Source: Chlorobiota bacterium
GTDB lineage: Bacteria > Bacteroidota > Ignavibacteria > Kapaibacteriales > UBA961
Direction of reading: 5' to 3'
Assembly (NCBI GenBank): GCA_014191195.1
Contig: BJGZ01000001.1
Span: forward strand, 124,001-188,000
DNA: 64,000 nt
This document shows, in pieces, positions 46,387-54,817 of this stretch. The number at the start of each line of letters is the position of its first letter. Positions within the stretch are counted from its first letter, which is position 1. The notes under the pieces were generated by a model. It was not told where the DNA came from, made no database searches, and saw nothing but the letters and a program-made list of their open reading frames with translations. The translations under genes and the position numbers were made by a program.

Positions 46387-47162
46387 AAAAACAATGGATA
46401 GATAATAAAAGAAGTCATACTCATTCAATTACATTCATCAAATTTGTTTGATAAATCTATCATTCAAATCAAGGATATTTTTGAATATTCTAAACCATAA
46501 TAAAACACAGAACAAAGTTAACATAATCCCAAGTGAATGCCAACGAAAGTACATTCTTATACTATTGCAATATGAATGCTAAATTTCGGGGTGTCCTTTT
46601 GTCATATTCTCCAAATACCGCATAAAACCTTGATTTCTAAGCATAAAATATAAGTAATAAAAAATAAGTTTGAGTGTTTATGCGGTTAGTAAGACAAGTC
46701 ATTTTGTAGAAACCGCTTAATATCATGCAATTACAAAGTATGCCAGAAAAACAAGGAATTTATTTAAAAAAAATAAAAAATTCTTCTTGCATTCTTAGTG
46801 TAAAATTCTTCATTTTTGCATCCCGGTTTTGCAGGGCTTAAGAAATATAGTTCATATGAAATTCTTTATATTTTCAATGTTGAACGTTTATCTTTTATTA
46901 TACTGATTCCCCTCAGTTTTTTGCAATATTCAGGTAGTAGATATGGCAATTCCCAATGCCTATCTTTGATGTATCCAAGCATTATTCATAATGTTTAAAT
47001 CAGGTTTGAGAATAATCAAATCTTCTATTAATTAAGACTCAATACGCAATATTTGCAGGATTCTTTGTGTGCCTAATTTGATACTAACAGTATAAAATTT
47101 GAATTTGAAGCATATAGTACACTATAGATGAATGTTATGCCATTTTGGAAAGGAGTATCCTC
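46387..47162. other. 776-bp gap between tatC and dnaA: no gene recognised
   Basis: The gap is AT-rich with no convincing coding frame. It holds ACCGCATAAA (46617-46626), TTTATGCGGTT (46677-46687) and AACCGC (46711-46716): three arms in which the middle one can pair with either neighbour. I see no TTATCCACA-type DnaA boxes, so an origin is not supported. Confidence 0.4.
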
Positions 47163-48707
47163 TTGGCAAGAAAACGAGATACCATAGTACTTTTTCCGTC
47201 TGCATCTTCTGATACTTCTGATCAACGATCGGTAATTGAAAAAAATGCTGAGCAACAATTACATTTATCACATCCACAGAATATAGACATAGATATATCT
47301 TCTGGGGACGCATTATATCTTTGGAATCAGATTTGCACTATCATTAAAGATAATGTGTCTTCGCAGGTTTATAGAACGTGGTTTGAACTGATTAAACCTT
47401 TGTCTTGGTCTAATCTATTATTAACCGTAGAAGTTCCTAGCCAATTTTTTGTAGAATGGTTAGAGGAGCACTATAATGATTTACTTAGAAAATCACTCAA
47501 TCATGTAGCTGGCGAAAACTCACAATTGCAATATGAGGTAGTAGTACGCAAGGGTGATTCTTCATTAGAAGACAGAACTATTCGTTTACCAGCCTTTAAG
47601 AACACTCCGGCTTCGGCAAGTCAACCTGCTTTACCATTTAGTGGAAATACTCATGCAGTAATTTCTGATTCACATGAATTTTTATCTTCCTTGAATCAGC
47701 GATATGTTTTTGAGAATTTTATTCGTGGTGAAAGCAATCAATTAGCTGCATCTGCAGCATATGCAGTTGCAGAGAATCCTGGCAAAACAAGATTTAACCC
47801 ACTGTTTATTTATGGTGGTACAGGTTTAGGGAAAACTCATATTGCCCAAGCAATAGGCAATCACTTATTACAAAAGAATCCATCTGCAAAGGTTTTATAT
47901 ACAAATAGTGAACGATTTACAATAGAGTATGTACAAGCAATTCAGAATAATAAAGTAAATGAGTTTACCAATTTTTATCGTAGTATCGATGTATTAATTA
48001 TCGATGATATTCAATTCTTAGGTGGTAAGGAAAAGACGCAAGATCATTTTTTCCATACTTTTAATGCTTTACATCAAGCTGGTAAACAACTTGTTTTAAC
48101 AAGCGATAAACCACCAAAAGATTTGCTTGATTTAGATGCAAGATTAATATCTAGATTTCAATGGGGGCTGACAGCAGATATACAAGCACCTGATTTTGAA
48201 ATGCGTATGGCAATTATTCAAAAGAAGTCACAGGATGAAGGATTTGAAATTCCAAGTGATGTTGCAGAGTATATAGCAAGAAATATAACTGGTAATGTAC
48301 GTGAATTAGAAGGTGCACTTATTAAGTTAATGGCTAAAATTTCTTTGGATAGCAGAGAAATAGGATTGGATTTAGCTAAAGAAGTAGTAAGAGGAATAGC
48401 AGGAATATCTAAGCAGCAATTATCAATTCATGAAATAGCATTAGAAGTAGCGTCCTATTATCAGGTACCAGTAGAATTACTGTCTGGAAAAACCAGAAAG
48501 CATGAAATTGTGATTGCCCGCCAGATGTCAATGTATTTGGCAAAAAGTCTCATTGGAACATCGTTAAAGGGAATAGGAATCCATTTTGGTGGAAGAGATC
48601 ATACAACTGTATTGCATTCTTGCCAAACAATTGATAATTATCTTTGTCATGATGTAAAAGTACGGGCTGCTTTAGATGTTTTAAAGAAGACATTAACTCA
48701 TCGATAA
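47163..48707 (+). CDS. dnaA: chromosomal replication initiator protein DnaA
   Basis: The 514-residue DnaA has domain I from about residue 50 (LYLWNQICTIIKDNVSSQVYRTWF) and an AAA+ domain with Walker A GGTGLGKT at 218-225 and Walker B LIIDDIQF at 278-285. The DnaA signature GRDHTTVLHSCQTI is at 477-490. About 45 residues precede domain I, a longer N-terminus than in E. coli. The start is TTG at 47163, because an AAAGGAG site lies 7 bp before it; the longer frame from 47145 would put that site inside the gene. It is a single gene with its own terminator. Confidence 0.96.
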   Translation: MARKRDTIVLFPSASSDTSDQRSVIEKNAEQQLHLSHPQNIDIDISSGDALYLWNQICTIIKDNVSSQVYRTWFELIKPLSWSNLLLTVEVPSQFFVEWLEEHYNDLLRKSLNHVAGENSQLQYEVVVRKGDSSLEDRTIRLPAFKNTPASASQPALPFSGNTHAVISDSHEFLSSLNQRYVFENFIRGESNQLAASAAYAVAENPGKTRFNPLFIYGGTGLGKTHIAQAIGNHLLQKNPSAKVLYTNSERFTIEYVQAIQNNKVNEFTNFYRSIDVLIIDDIQFLGGKEKTQDHFFHTFNALHQAGKQLVLTSDKPPKDLLDLDARLISRFQWGLTADIQAPDFEMRMAIIQKKSQDEGFEIPSDVAEYIARNITGNVRELEGALIKLMAKISLDSREIGLDLAKEVVRGIAGISKQQLSIHEIALEVASYYQVPVELLSGKTRKHEIVIARQMSMYLAKSLIGTSLKGIGIHFGGRDHTTVLHSCQTIDNYLCHDVKVRAALDVLKKTLTHR

Positions 48708-48731
48708 ATTGATAACAGTTAATAAACTATT

Positions 48732-48763
48732 AAAGGCTGATCATATTTCTATGATCAGCCTTT
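48732..48763. terminator. strong bidirectional terminator between dnaA and smpB
   Basis: A perfect 14-bp stem (arms 48732-48745 and 48750-48763, core GGCTGATCAT) with a 4-nt loop, flanked by A and T runs. It can end dnaA (plus) and smpB (minus). Confidence 0.93.
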
Positions 48764-48764
48764 T

Positions 48765-49235
48765 TTATTCATCTCCGCGACGTATTTCTCTTTCTATATC
48801 TTTTCTTTTACTGTCTTCTCTTTTATCGTGTAATTTTTTACCTCTTACAACTGCTAATTCAACTTTAACATAGGGTCCTAAAAAATATAGTGATAATGCA
48901 ACTATCGTTAAGCCTTTTTCATGAACTGCTTGTTTTAAGCGTTCTAATTCTTTTTTATGCAATAATAATTTTCTTGTTCTTCTGGGTTCATGATTTTCTC
49001 TATTGCCAAAATCATATGGGCTAATATGTGCACCAAGAAGATAGAGAGTATCATCATGTTTAGAAGGAAAGGCAGCATAACTATCTTGAAGATTGCATTG
49101 ATTTTGTCTTAATGCCTTTACTTCAGTTCCAGTAAGCATAATACCAGCTTCTACGGTATAAATTACTTCGTAATCATGTCTAGCTTTTTTATTTTGAGCT
49201 ATAATTTTTTTTGTTCTTTGTCGTGATTCTTCCAT
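48765..49235 (-). CDS. smpB: SsrA-binding protein SmpB
   Basis: SmpB brings tmRNA to stalled ribosomes. The 156 residues show IIAQNKKARHDYEVIYTVEAGIMLTGTEVKALR, the DSYAAF segment and a C-terminal basic tail (VRGKKLHDKREDSKRKD) that enters the decoding centre. Normal length. tmRNA itself was not found in the window. The SpoU methyltransferase gene ends 27 bp upstream. Confidence 0.96.
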   Translation of the reverse strand: MEESRQRTKKIIAQNKKARHDYEVIYTVEAGIMLTGTEVKALRQNQCNLQDSYAAFPSKHDDTLYLLGAHISPYDFGNRENHEPRRTRKLLLHKKELERLKQAVHEKGLTIVALSLYFLGPYVKVELAVVRGKKLHDKREDSKRKDIEREIRRGDE

Positions 49236-49262
49236 AACAGTATTTTATATTTAAACGATACT

Positions 49263-50048
49263 TCATTGTGAAGTTAATAAAGAAAAATGATAGAGAGCTA
49301 TTCCAGATGCGATACCTACATTTAGAGATTCTGCAAGTCCATGTCCTGGAATATGAATCTTTGTAGTAATACAAGATTGAACTTCTTCAGAAATACCATG
49401 TGCTTCGCTTCCAACGATAAGACCCCATTGATGTGCAGAATGTGTAATTGAAGATAGGGAATGAGCTTCCTCTAAAGTCATGCCATATAATTCTAATGAA
49501 TTATTTTTTTCTTTTAAAGCATCAAGATATACTTCTAAGTGCGAAGTAATTATAAAATTAGAGCGAAAAACTGAACCCATAGATGCTCTTAATACTTTGG
49601 GATTATATGGATCTGCAGTAGTTCCACCAAGAACAAATGTATGAATACCAAACCAATCAGCAGTACGAATAATGGTGCCTAAATTTCCTGGGTCTGCAAT
49701 AGAGTCAAATGCAAGGAAGCTTTCAGTTGGTGTTTGACTATTTGTTTCAACTTTATTGATAATACATAAAATTCCTTGAGGATTTTGTGTGTTTGATATA
49801 CGTTCAAACACTGCATCACCAACTGTATACACATTTACACCGTGATGATATAAAGTTGCAGCTACAGCTAATACTTCTTCATTAGGATTCTGAACCATTA
49901 CAGCATATTCAATGTCCATAGAATTATGTAATGCTTCTAAACATAATTTCTTTCCTTCGGCAATAAATCTACCTTGAATTTCCCTTTCTTTTTTTTCTGC
50001 TAAAGCTTTAATTAAAGCAATTTCAGATTTTGGTAAAAACTCTGTCAT
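49263..50048 (-). CDS. SpoU/TrmH-family RNA 2'-O-methyltransferase
   Basis: The 261-residue protein has an N-terminal substrate-binding domain and a SPOUT knot domain. The three knot motifs are DPGNLGTIIRTA (motif 1), GLIVGSEAHGIS (motif 2) and IPGHGLAESLNVGIASGIALY (motif 3). Such enzymes methylate ribose in rRNA or tRNA; the exact target is not readable. The ATG at 50048 is preferred, since the frame from 50117 would begin upstream of the predicted transcript start. A perfect promoter lies 40 bp before it. Confidence 0.92.
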   Translation of the reverse strand: MTEFLPKSEIALIKALAEKKEREIQGRFIAEGKKLCLEALHNSMDIEYAVMVQNPNEEVLAVAATLYHHGVNVYTVGDAVFERISNTQNPQGILCIINKVETNSQTPTESFLAFDSIADPGNLGTIIRTADWFGIHTFVLGGTTADPYNPKVLRASMGSVFRSNFIITSHLEVYLDALKEKNNSLELYGMTLEEAHSLSSITHSAHQWGLIVGSEAHGISEEVQSCITTKIHIPGHGLAESLNVGIASGIALYHFSLLTSQ

Positions 50049-50087
50049 GATAACCCAAATAATGTAAAAAAGGTATATAGATATCAG

Positions 50088-50118
50088 CAAATTTACGTGG
50101 ACATCGGTCACATTCAAA
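50088..50118 (-). promoter_or_regulatory. consensus promoter of the SpoU methyltransferase gene
   Basis: On the minus strand TTTG (50118-50115), exactly 19 bp and TAAATTTG (50095-50088) match TTTG-N19-TANNTTTG. The predicted transcript starts near 50081, which supports the ATG at 50048 as the start codon. Confidence 0.75.
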
Positions 50119-50264
50119 ATTTAGTTCATAATTAGCATGAATATTGGTTTTTTACTAAAAAAACCTTGACATTTTATTGTTTACTAAGTATTGATTTACG
50201 AATTTGCATTAGCCTATCTTATTGGTTTATTAACTATGCCATTTCATATCATTTATTGTGTTGT

Positions 50265-51326
50265 ATGTCAATCAATTATTCATTCAGAAAGCATAATGAT
50301 CGTGAGCTAACAGACAGAGAAAAGTTTATTCTTAGGTCTATCGTTCAGGCATATATTCTTACGGCTTCACCGGTTGGATCTAGATTTCTGTCTAAATATG
50401 TTGAAGAATGTAAACTTAGTCCAGCAACGATAAGAAATGTAATGGCTGATTTAGAAGAGATGGAGTTTATTAGTCATCCACATACATCTGCAGGCAGAGT
50501 TCCCACTGATAAAGGGTATAGATTATATGTAGATTCTTTGATGAATATAGAGCATATCTCTGAATCCGAGCAAATTGTAGTGGATACACATTTACTAGCA
50601 CATCCATATGAAGGAGCCTTAAAGGATGCTTCAAGAATATTGGGTTCTTTGTCACATTATTTAGCAATTGTAGAATTACCTAATCTTGCTGATATCATAG
50701 TAAGGCAAATTCAATTAATGCCATTATCTTCGCAAAGATTATTGGTTGTAGTAGAACTAGAGTCGAAATTAGTAAGAACAGTTACATTAGAAACTGACAT
50801 AGACATTCAATCAGCACCTTTGGACATAGTTTCTACATTTATTAATAGTAAAATTAGTGGTAAAAGTTTACGCTATATTCGATTGAATTTTGTTTCCATT
50901 TTACAAGAACACAGTAATTTTTTACATAGCTCATTATTCCGTCTTTTTGTAGAATCTGTTGATGTTTTATTTAAGCCCCATCAAGCTAATAAAGAAAAAG
51001 TTCATATAGCAGGCGCACAGAATTTGCTTAAGCATCCAGAGTTTGATAATCCTGAGCATGTGAGAGGTATTATTGAATTAGTTGAAAGTGAAGATATCAT
51101 TATACATTTATTAGATAGAAAAGATGGAATATCTGATACTGGAATAAAGGTAATTATTGGCGATGAACTTGGAGAGGAAAAGCTTAAAAATTATAGTCTT
51201 GTTTCTGGTTCATATTCAATTTCTGGTGCTAATGGATCTATTGGATTAATTGGTCCAAAGCGAATGAATTATTCTAAAATGATATCTTTAGTTGAATATG
51301 TAGCAGGTGCACTTTCGAATCAGTAA
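50265..51326 (+). CDS. hrcA: heat-inducible transcription repressor HrcA
   Basis: HrcA represses chaperone genes by binding CIRCE. The 353-residue protein has the winged-helix start RELTDREKFILRSIVQAYILTASPVGSRFLSKY with LSPATIRNVMADLEEMEFISHPHTSAGRVPTDKGYRLYVDSL, then the GAF-like middle and a C-terminal tail. The ATG at 50265 is used because the longer frame from 50166 adds a hydrophobic stretch unlike HrcA. No CIRCE site was found near it, and it is not followed by grpE-dnaK-dnaJ; nuoJ comes next. Confidence 0.96.
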   Translation: MSINYSFRKHNDRELTDREKFILRSIVQAYILTASPVGSRFLSKYVEECKLSPATIRNVMADLEEMEFISHPHTSAGRVPTDKGYRLYVDSLMNIEHISESEQIVVDTHLLAHPYEGALKDASRILGSLSHYLAIVELPNLADIIVRQIQLMPLSSQRLLVVVELESKLVRTVTLETDIDIQSAPLDIVSTFINSKISGKSLRYIRLNFVSILQEHSNFLHSSLFRLFVESVDVLFKPHQANKEKVHIAGAQNLLKHPEFDNPEHVRGIIELVESEDIIIHLLDRKDGISDTGIKVIIGDELGEEKLKNYSLVSGSYSISGANGSIGLIGPKRMNYSKMISLVEYVAGALSNQ

Positions 51327-51389
51327 GAATTTTTCGAGTTCATTTATTATCAGTTCATATTTGAAGTTTTACACTGCAGAAAATTTCAC

Positions 51390-51397
51390 TATTTTTG
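51390..51397 (+). promoter_or_regulatory. possible -7 element before nuoJ
   Basis: TATTTTTG matches TANNTTTG. A transcript from here would start near 51404, after a TTG at 51395 that would otherwise extend nuoJ; this favours the GTG at 51434. The -33 element is weak. Confidence 0.4.
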
Positions 51398-51433
51398 CCT
51401 TCCGATTTTTGTAATCTATTACAAGAGGCTCTC

Positions 51434-51946
51434 GTGAGCTTACACGTTATCATGTTTTCATTATTAGCTATTCTTGCAATAGCTACAGGCGTTCTGCTAG
51501 TAACCAGGCGTAATCCAGTTTCTGCTGCTGTTTCGCTTATTCTTCATTTTTTTGCTTTATCAGGTTTATACTTAACATTGAATGCTCAGTTTCTTGCTGC
51601 CGTTCAAATTTTAGTGTATGCTGGTGCCATTATGGTATTAGTAGTGTTTGTTATCATGCTATTAAATCTTGGTAAAGAGCAGAATATGAGAGAAAATTTT
51701 AATCCAAGAACTGCTATTACTATTGCTATGTCTGCTGCATTAATTATGCAATTAGTATTAACATTTACTGGTAATCCAACTGGTAAAAATCAGTTATCTG
51801 CTGCTTCAGAAAAAATTGGTTCGCCCGCTGAAATAGGAAATATTCTATATTCAACGTATATTTTTCCTTTTGAAGCGATCTCTTTATTATTATTAGTTGC
51901 TGTTGTTGGCTCTATTATTCTTGCTAAAAGAACTGTCGACAAATAA
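51434..51946 (+). CDS. nuoJ: NADH-quinone oxidoreductase subunit J
   Basis: NuoJ is a membrane subunit of respiratory complex I near the quinone-coupling site. The 170-residue protein has five helices and the typical VTRRNPVSAAVSLILHFFALSGLYLTLNAQFLAAVQILVYAGAIMVLVVFVIMLLNLG run. The GTG at 51434 follows AGAGG by 6 bp and lies after the predicted transcript start. The remaining complex I genes, apart from nuoK, are not here. Confidence 0.95.
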   Translation: MSLHVIMFSLLAILAIATGVLLVTRRNPVSAAVSLILHFFALSGLYLTLNAQFLAAVQILVYAGAIMVLVVFVIMLLNLGKEQNMRENFNPRTAITIAMSAALIMQLVLTFTGNPTGKNQLSAASEKIGSPAEIGNILYSTYIFPFEAISLLLLVAVVGSIILAKRTVDK

Positions 51947-51976
51947 TCAAGAATACTACATTATTTAGGATACTTT

Positions 51977-52288
51977 ATGCCTCAGAATATACCTTTAGAA
52001 TATTATCTAGCCTTATCTGCAATTATGTTTGTCATTGGGGCAGCTGGTGTAGTCACCCGAAGAAATGCTATTATTATCTTTATGTGCATAGAAATGATGC
52101 TTAATGCAGTAAATCTAACTTTGGTGTCTTTTTCTAGTTATTTAGGTGATGCTTCAGGACAAATGTTCGTGTTTTTTGTGATGGCAGTTGCTGCCGCTGA
52201 AGCTGCTGTTGGTTTGGCTATTGTACTTTCTTTATTTAGATCTAGCCAAACTGTATATGTGGATGAGGTTAACTTAATGAAGTGGTAA
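51977..52288 (+). CDS. nuoK: NADH-quinone oxidoreductase subunit K
   Basis: NuoK is a small antiporter-like complex I subunit. The 103-residue protein has three helices and conserved glutamates near residues 36 and 70 ([10 protein letters not shown] and AAAEAAVG) that belong to the proton path. It follows nuoJ by 30 bp and ends before a strong terminator, so nuoJK is a two-gene unit here. Confidence 0.95.
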   Translation: MPQNIPLEYYLALSAIMFVIGAAGVVTRRNAIIIFMCIEMMLNAVNLTLVSFSSYLGDASGQMFVFFVMAVAAAEAAVGLAIVLSLFRSSQTVYVDEVNLMKW

Positions 52289-52312
52289 TATATATTACTA
52301 CTCATATCTGTA

Positions 52313-52345
52313 AAAAGGGATGGATTCATATAATCCATCCCTTTT
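52313..52345. terminator. bidirectional terminator after nuoK
   Basis: A 14-bp perfect stem (arms 52313-52326 and 52332-52345, core GGGATGGATT) with a 5-nt loop and flanking A and T runs. It separates nuoK from the convergent secreted-protein gene at 52364. Confidence 0.93.
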
Positions 52346-52363
52346 TTTATACAGATTCTTCTA

Positions 52364-54757
52364 CTATTCTTTATTGATATATGGAATTGTTAATGTTCCA
52401 TTTTCTGTGATTATCATAAGATAAAATGCCCCTTTTTGATGATCACCTGTTTTAAATTCGATTGTATGTTCTCCCATTAGATAATCTATTGGGCCTTTAC
52501 TCATTATTGTTCTACCAGTTTCATCGTAGATTTTACATGTTATTCTCTGTGACTTATGGACAGTAAGTGCCAGATGTATTATATCTGTTGTATAATTATT
52601 AGCTGTAGTTAATGTTGCAGTAATATCCTTATCTAAATCCCCATACATGATAGGTTGTTTAAATACAACTCTTATGGGTTTAATTGAAGTGTATCGCATC
52701 ATTCTTGCATTATTACCAAATTCGATGCTGCCTGAAATACTAGTTTCACCTCTTCTACCAAATAAAAATATACCGTCTATCATACAAAAATCACCTGCAT
52801 TCATATACCCATTTATACATTCGCCGTTTATAGACAAAGTGCCTGGTGAAACTATAGTCCAATCTGTTATTACTAAATTGGGGGAAATATTCTTACCATT
52901 AGATTCATCACTTTTTGACACCTGTAATGGCCTAAAATAAGCGGGATCATACTGTATAGTTGCATGAAATTTGCTGCCTCCAATATCTTGAGGATTACTT
53001 GTACTTGTAAGAACTATTCTTGAAGTATCAAATAAATGTACTTGTAAAGAATCTTGAGTAAATGGAGAAATGCTTCTTCTAAAACCTAGTGAACCCGATG
53101 ATCTTCTCGGTATAGATTCATCGCTATTGTCACAAAAGCTAGATGGTCCTGGATCACACATCATTAAATTCCATGGGCCTTCATCTGCCTTAATTCCAAA
53201 TTCATATATAGTATGAACTTTATCAGACATCAATGGAGATTTACCAAAACCAAATTTTCCTCCTTTTACTAATAGAGTATCACTAGAAACATCTTTTCCA
53301 TTAAGAAATACTTTTATTCCTTTTTTCACGCTATGATACACATATATTCCCCAATGTTGTTTGCCATTTCCTGTAAATAATTCAAAAAGGTTATAGCAAT
53401 TTTGCATATCAGGTTCTTCTATTCCTAATATCCAATCATTCAATATGTATAATGTCCCATTACAATAATCTGCATACAAATTAGACCATCTGCCAATTGC
53501 TGGTTTGGATTTAGACCACTCATGCTCTGGCTTTGGATAATTTGTAAAGCTGCCATCAATAGTATGTGGCGCGGCTATACAAGAAATTGTTTCCGAAGGA
53601 GATCCAATCATTCTAAATGTTGATTGGGCACCCAATGTTCCGCCAAATGTATTCGGCTCTGTAGCAAGCCCTGCAACCCCAGCTCTTGAGATATATCTTC
53701 CATCTTCTTTTAGAACCATTCCTCCCTTATATAAATCCCCATGAAAATAAGATGGATCTCCAATCAAACCATAGGTTGAGGTATCATTACATACAGTACT
53801 TACTCCATTTGGCCTAACTGGATCACATAATTCAGGGAAGAAAAATCTGCCTGGCTTTACTTTAATCCCAAATTCATAAATGGTATGCGGAAGTTTGTGA
53901 AGTGGAGATGAATGAAAGCCTGCTTTTCCACCGATAACATAATTAGTGTCTTTTGTTACATTTACATTATTCCTAAAGACAATTGTCCCTTTATATGTAC
54001 TGTGATAAACCCTGATATTCCAAGTTTCTTCTCCATTTGCTGTATAAAATGTAAAGAGATTATAGCATGTTGTGTCTGGATTTTCAGTAGCTAAATACCA
54101 ATCATTTAATAAATAAAGGATTCCTTTTTCATCACAATAATCCATATATAATTCTGAAAAACGTCCGTTTAAATGCATGATTCCAGACCATTCTTTTCTA
54201 TCACCAGAAACTGAATCTGTAAACTTCCCATCAATTTTATGAAGTAAACTACATTCTATTTTGGGCTCATTCCCATAACCTCCTGATGGATTATTTACTT
54301 CGCTACCCCTTTCTTTTCCTTTTGGGTTTTTCCCAGCTTCTACAGAATCTCCATATTGCTTTTTTGGGTCTGGTTCATTGCCATCTGCATATGAATCTGT
54401 ATCTGTGTTTTCTTTAACAATAATTTTTGTTGAGCCTGAATCTCCATCATTGATGCGAAAAGAAATGATATGCTCACCTGGTTTGGTGTTTTCTGGTACC
54501 TTGCATGTTATTAGACAATGCGTTGCTGTTATGATATCTATTGTTTGATTGTCAAATTTTATTGAATATTTACTTTTAAAATCAAAGTTTTTAAAATCTG
54601 CTAAGAAGCACCCTGAGTTTTTGGTAATCGATATAATTGTTCCCGGTACAGCCTCTTTAGGAAAGGCTTGAATTGATATTAACTTTTGTGCTGTAATTAT
54701 AGTAGGCAAAAAGTAGCATATACATATCAAGCAATACAGTACATATTTAGATTTCAT
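52364..54757 (-). CDS. secreted protein with a tandem 139-residue domain duplication and probable T9SS sorting end
   Basis: The 797-residue protein has a signal peptide. A small Ig-like domain (about 25-115) and a Pro/Gly/Lys-rich linker follow. Two copies of a domain lie at about 174-312 and 398-536; each has IDG-x-F, ADYC or MDYC, LNDW, ENPD/EEPD, CYNLF and HTIYEFGIK in the same order. The last 70 residues have the Y-D-E-x-G-R and G-A-F-Y pattern of type A T9SS C-terminal domains. I do not recognise the duplicated domain. Last of three co-oriented secreted-protein genes. Confidence 0.7.
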   Translation of the reverse strand: MKSKYVLYCLICICYFLPTIITAQKLISIQAFPKEAVPGTIISITKNSGCFLADFKNFDFKSKYSIKFDNQTIDIITATHCLITCKVPENTKPGEHIISFRINDGDSGSTKIIVKENTDTDSYADGNEPDPKKQYGDSVEAGKNPKGKERGSEVNNPSGGYGNEPKIECSLLHKIDGKFTDSVSGDRKEWSGIMHLNGRFSELYMDYCDEKGILYLLNDWYLATENPDTTCYNLFTFYTANGEETWNIRVYHSTYKGTIVFRNNVNVTKDTNYVIGGKAGFHSSPLHKLPHTIYEFGIKVKPGRFFFPELCDPVRPNGVSTVCNDTSTYGLIGDPSYFHGDLYKGGMVLKEDGRYISRAGVAGLATEPNTFGGTLGAQSTFRMIGSPSETISCIAAPHTIDGSFTNYPKPEHEWSKSKPAIGRWSNLYADYCNGTLYILNDWILGIEEPDMQNCYNLFELFTGNGKQHWGIYVYHSVKKGIKVFLNGKDVSSDTLLVKGGKFGFGKSPLMSDKVHTIYEFGIKADEGPWNLMMCDPGPSSFCDNSDESIPRRSSGSLGFRRSISPFTQDSLQVHLFDTSRIVLTSTSNPQDIGGSKFHATIQYDPAYFRPLQVSKSDESNGKNISPNLVITDWTIVSPGTLSINGECINGYMNAGDFCMIDGIFLFGRRGETSISGSIEFGNNARMMRYTSIKPIRVVFKQPIMYGDLDKDITATLTTANNYTTDIIHLALTVHKSQRITCKIYDETGRTIMSKGPIDYLMGEHTIEFKTGDHQKGAFYLMIITENGTLTIPYINKE

Positions 54758-54786
54758 TTTTTATTCACCCTTAAAAAAGAAAAAAA

Positions 54787-54811
54787 AGGCCATGATGATG
54801 ATTCATGGCCT
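54787..54811 (-). terminator. intrinsic terminator after the first von Willebrand A protein gene
   Basis: AGGCCATGA and TCATGGCCT form a 9-bp stem with a 7-nt loop and a T run on the minus strand. It lies between the gene ending at 54818 and the gene starting at 54757. Confidence 0.85.
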
Positions 54812-54817
54812 ATATAT

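Noticed and set aside
46816-46998. 60-codon plus-strand frame in the dnaA upstream gap
   Set aside because: It starts at TTG, has no ribosome-binding site or domain, and AT-rich non-coding DNA gives such frames by chance.
46387-47162. Replication origin upstream of dnaA
   Set aside because: No cluster of TTATCCACA-like boxes or clear AT-rich unwinding repeats; dnaA in this group is often away from the origin.
50118-50264. CIRCE element near hrcA
   Set aside because: No TTAGCACTC-N9-GAGTGCTAA pattern is present, so autoregulation by HrcA is not supported here.
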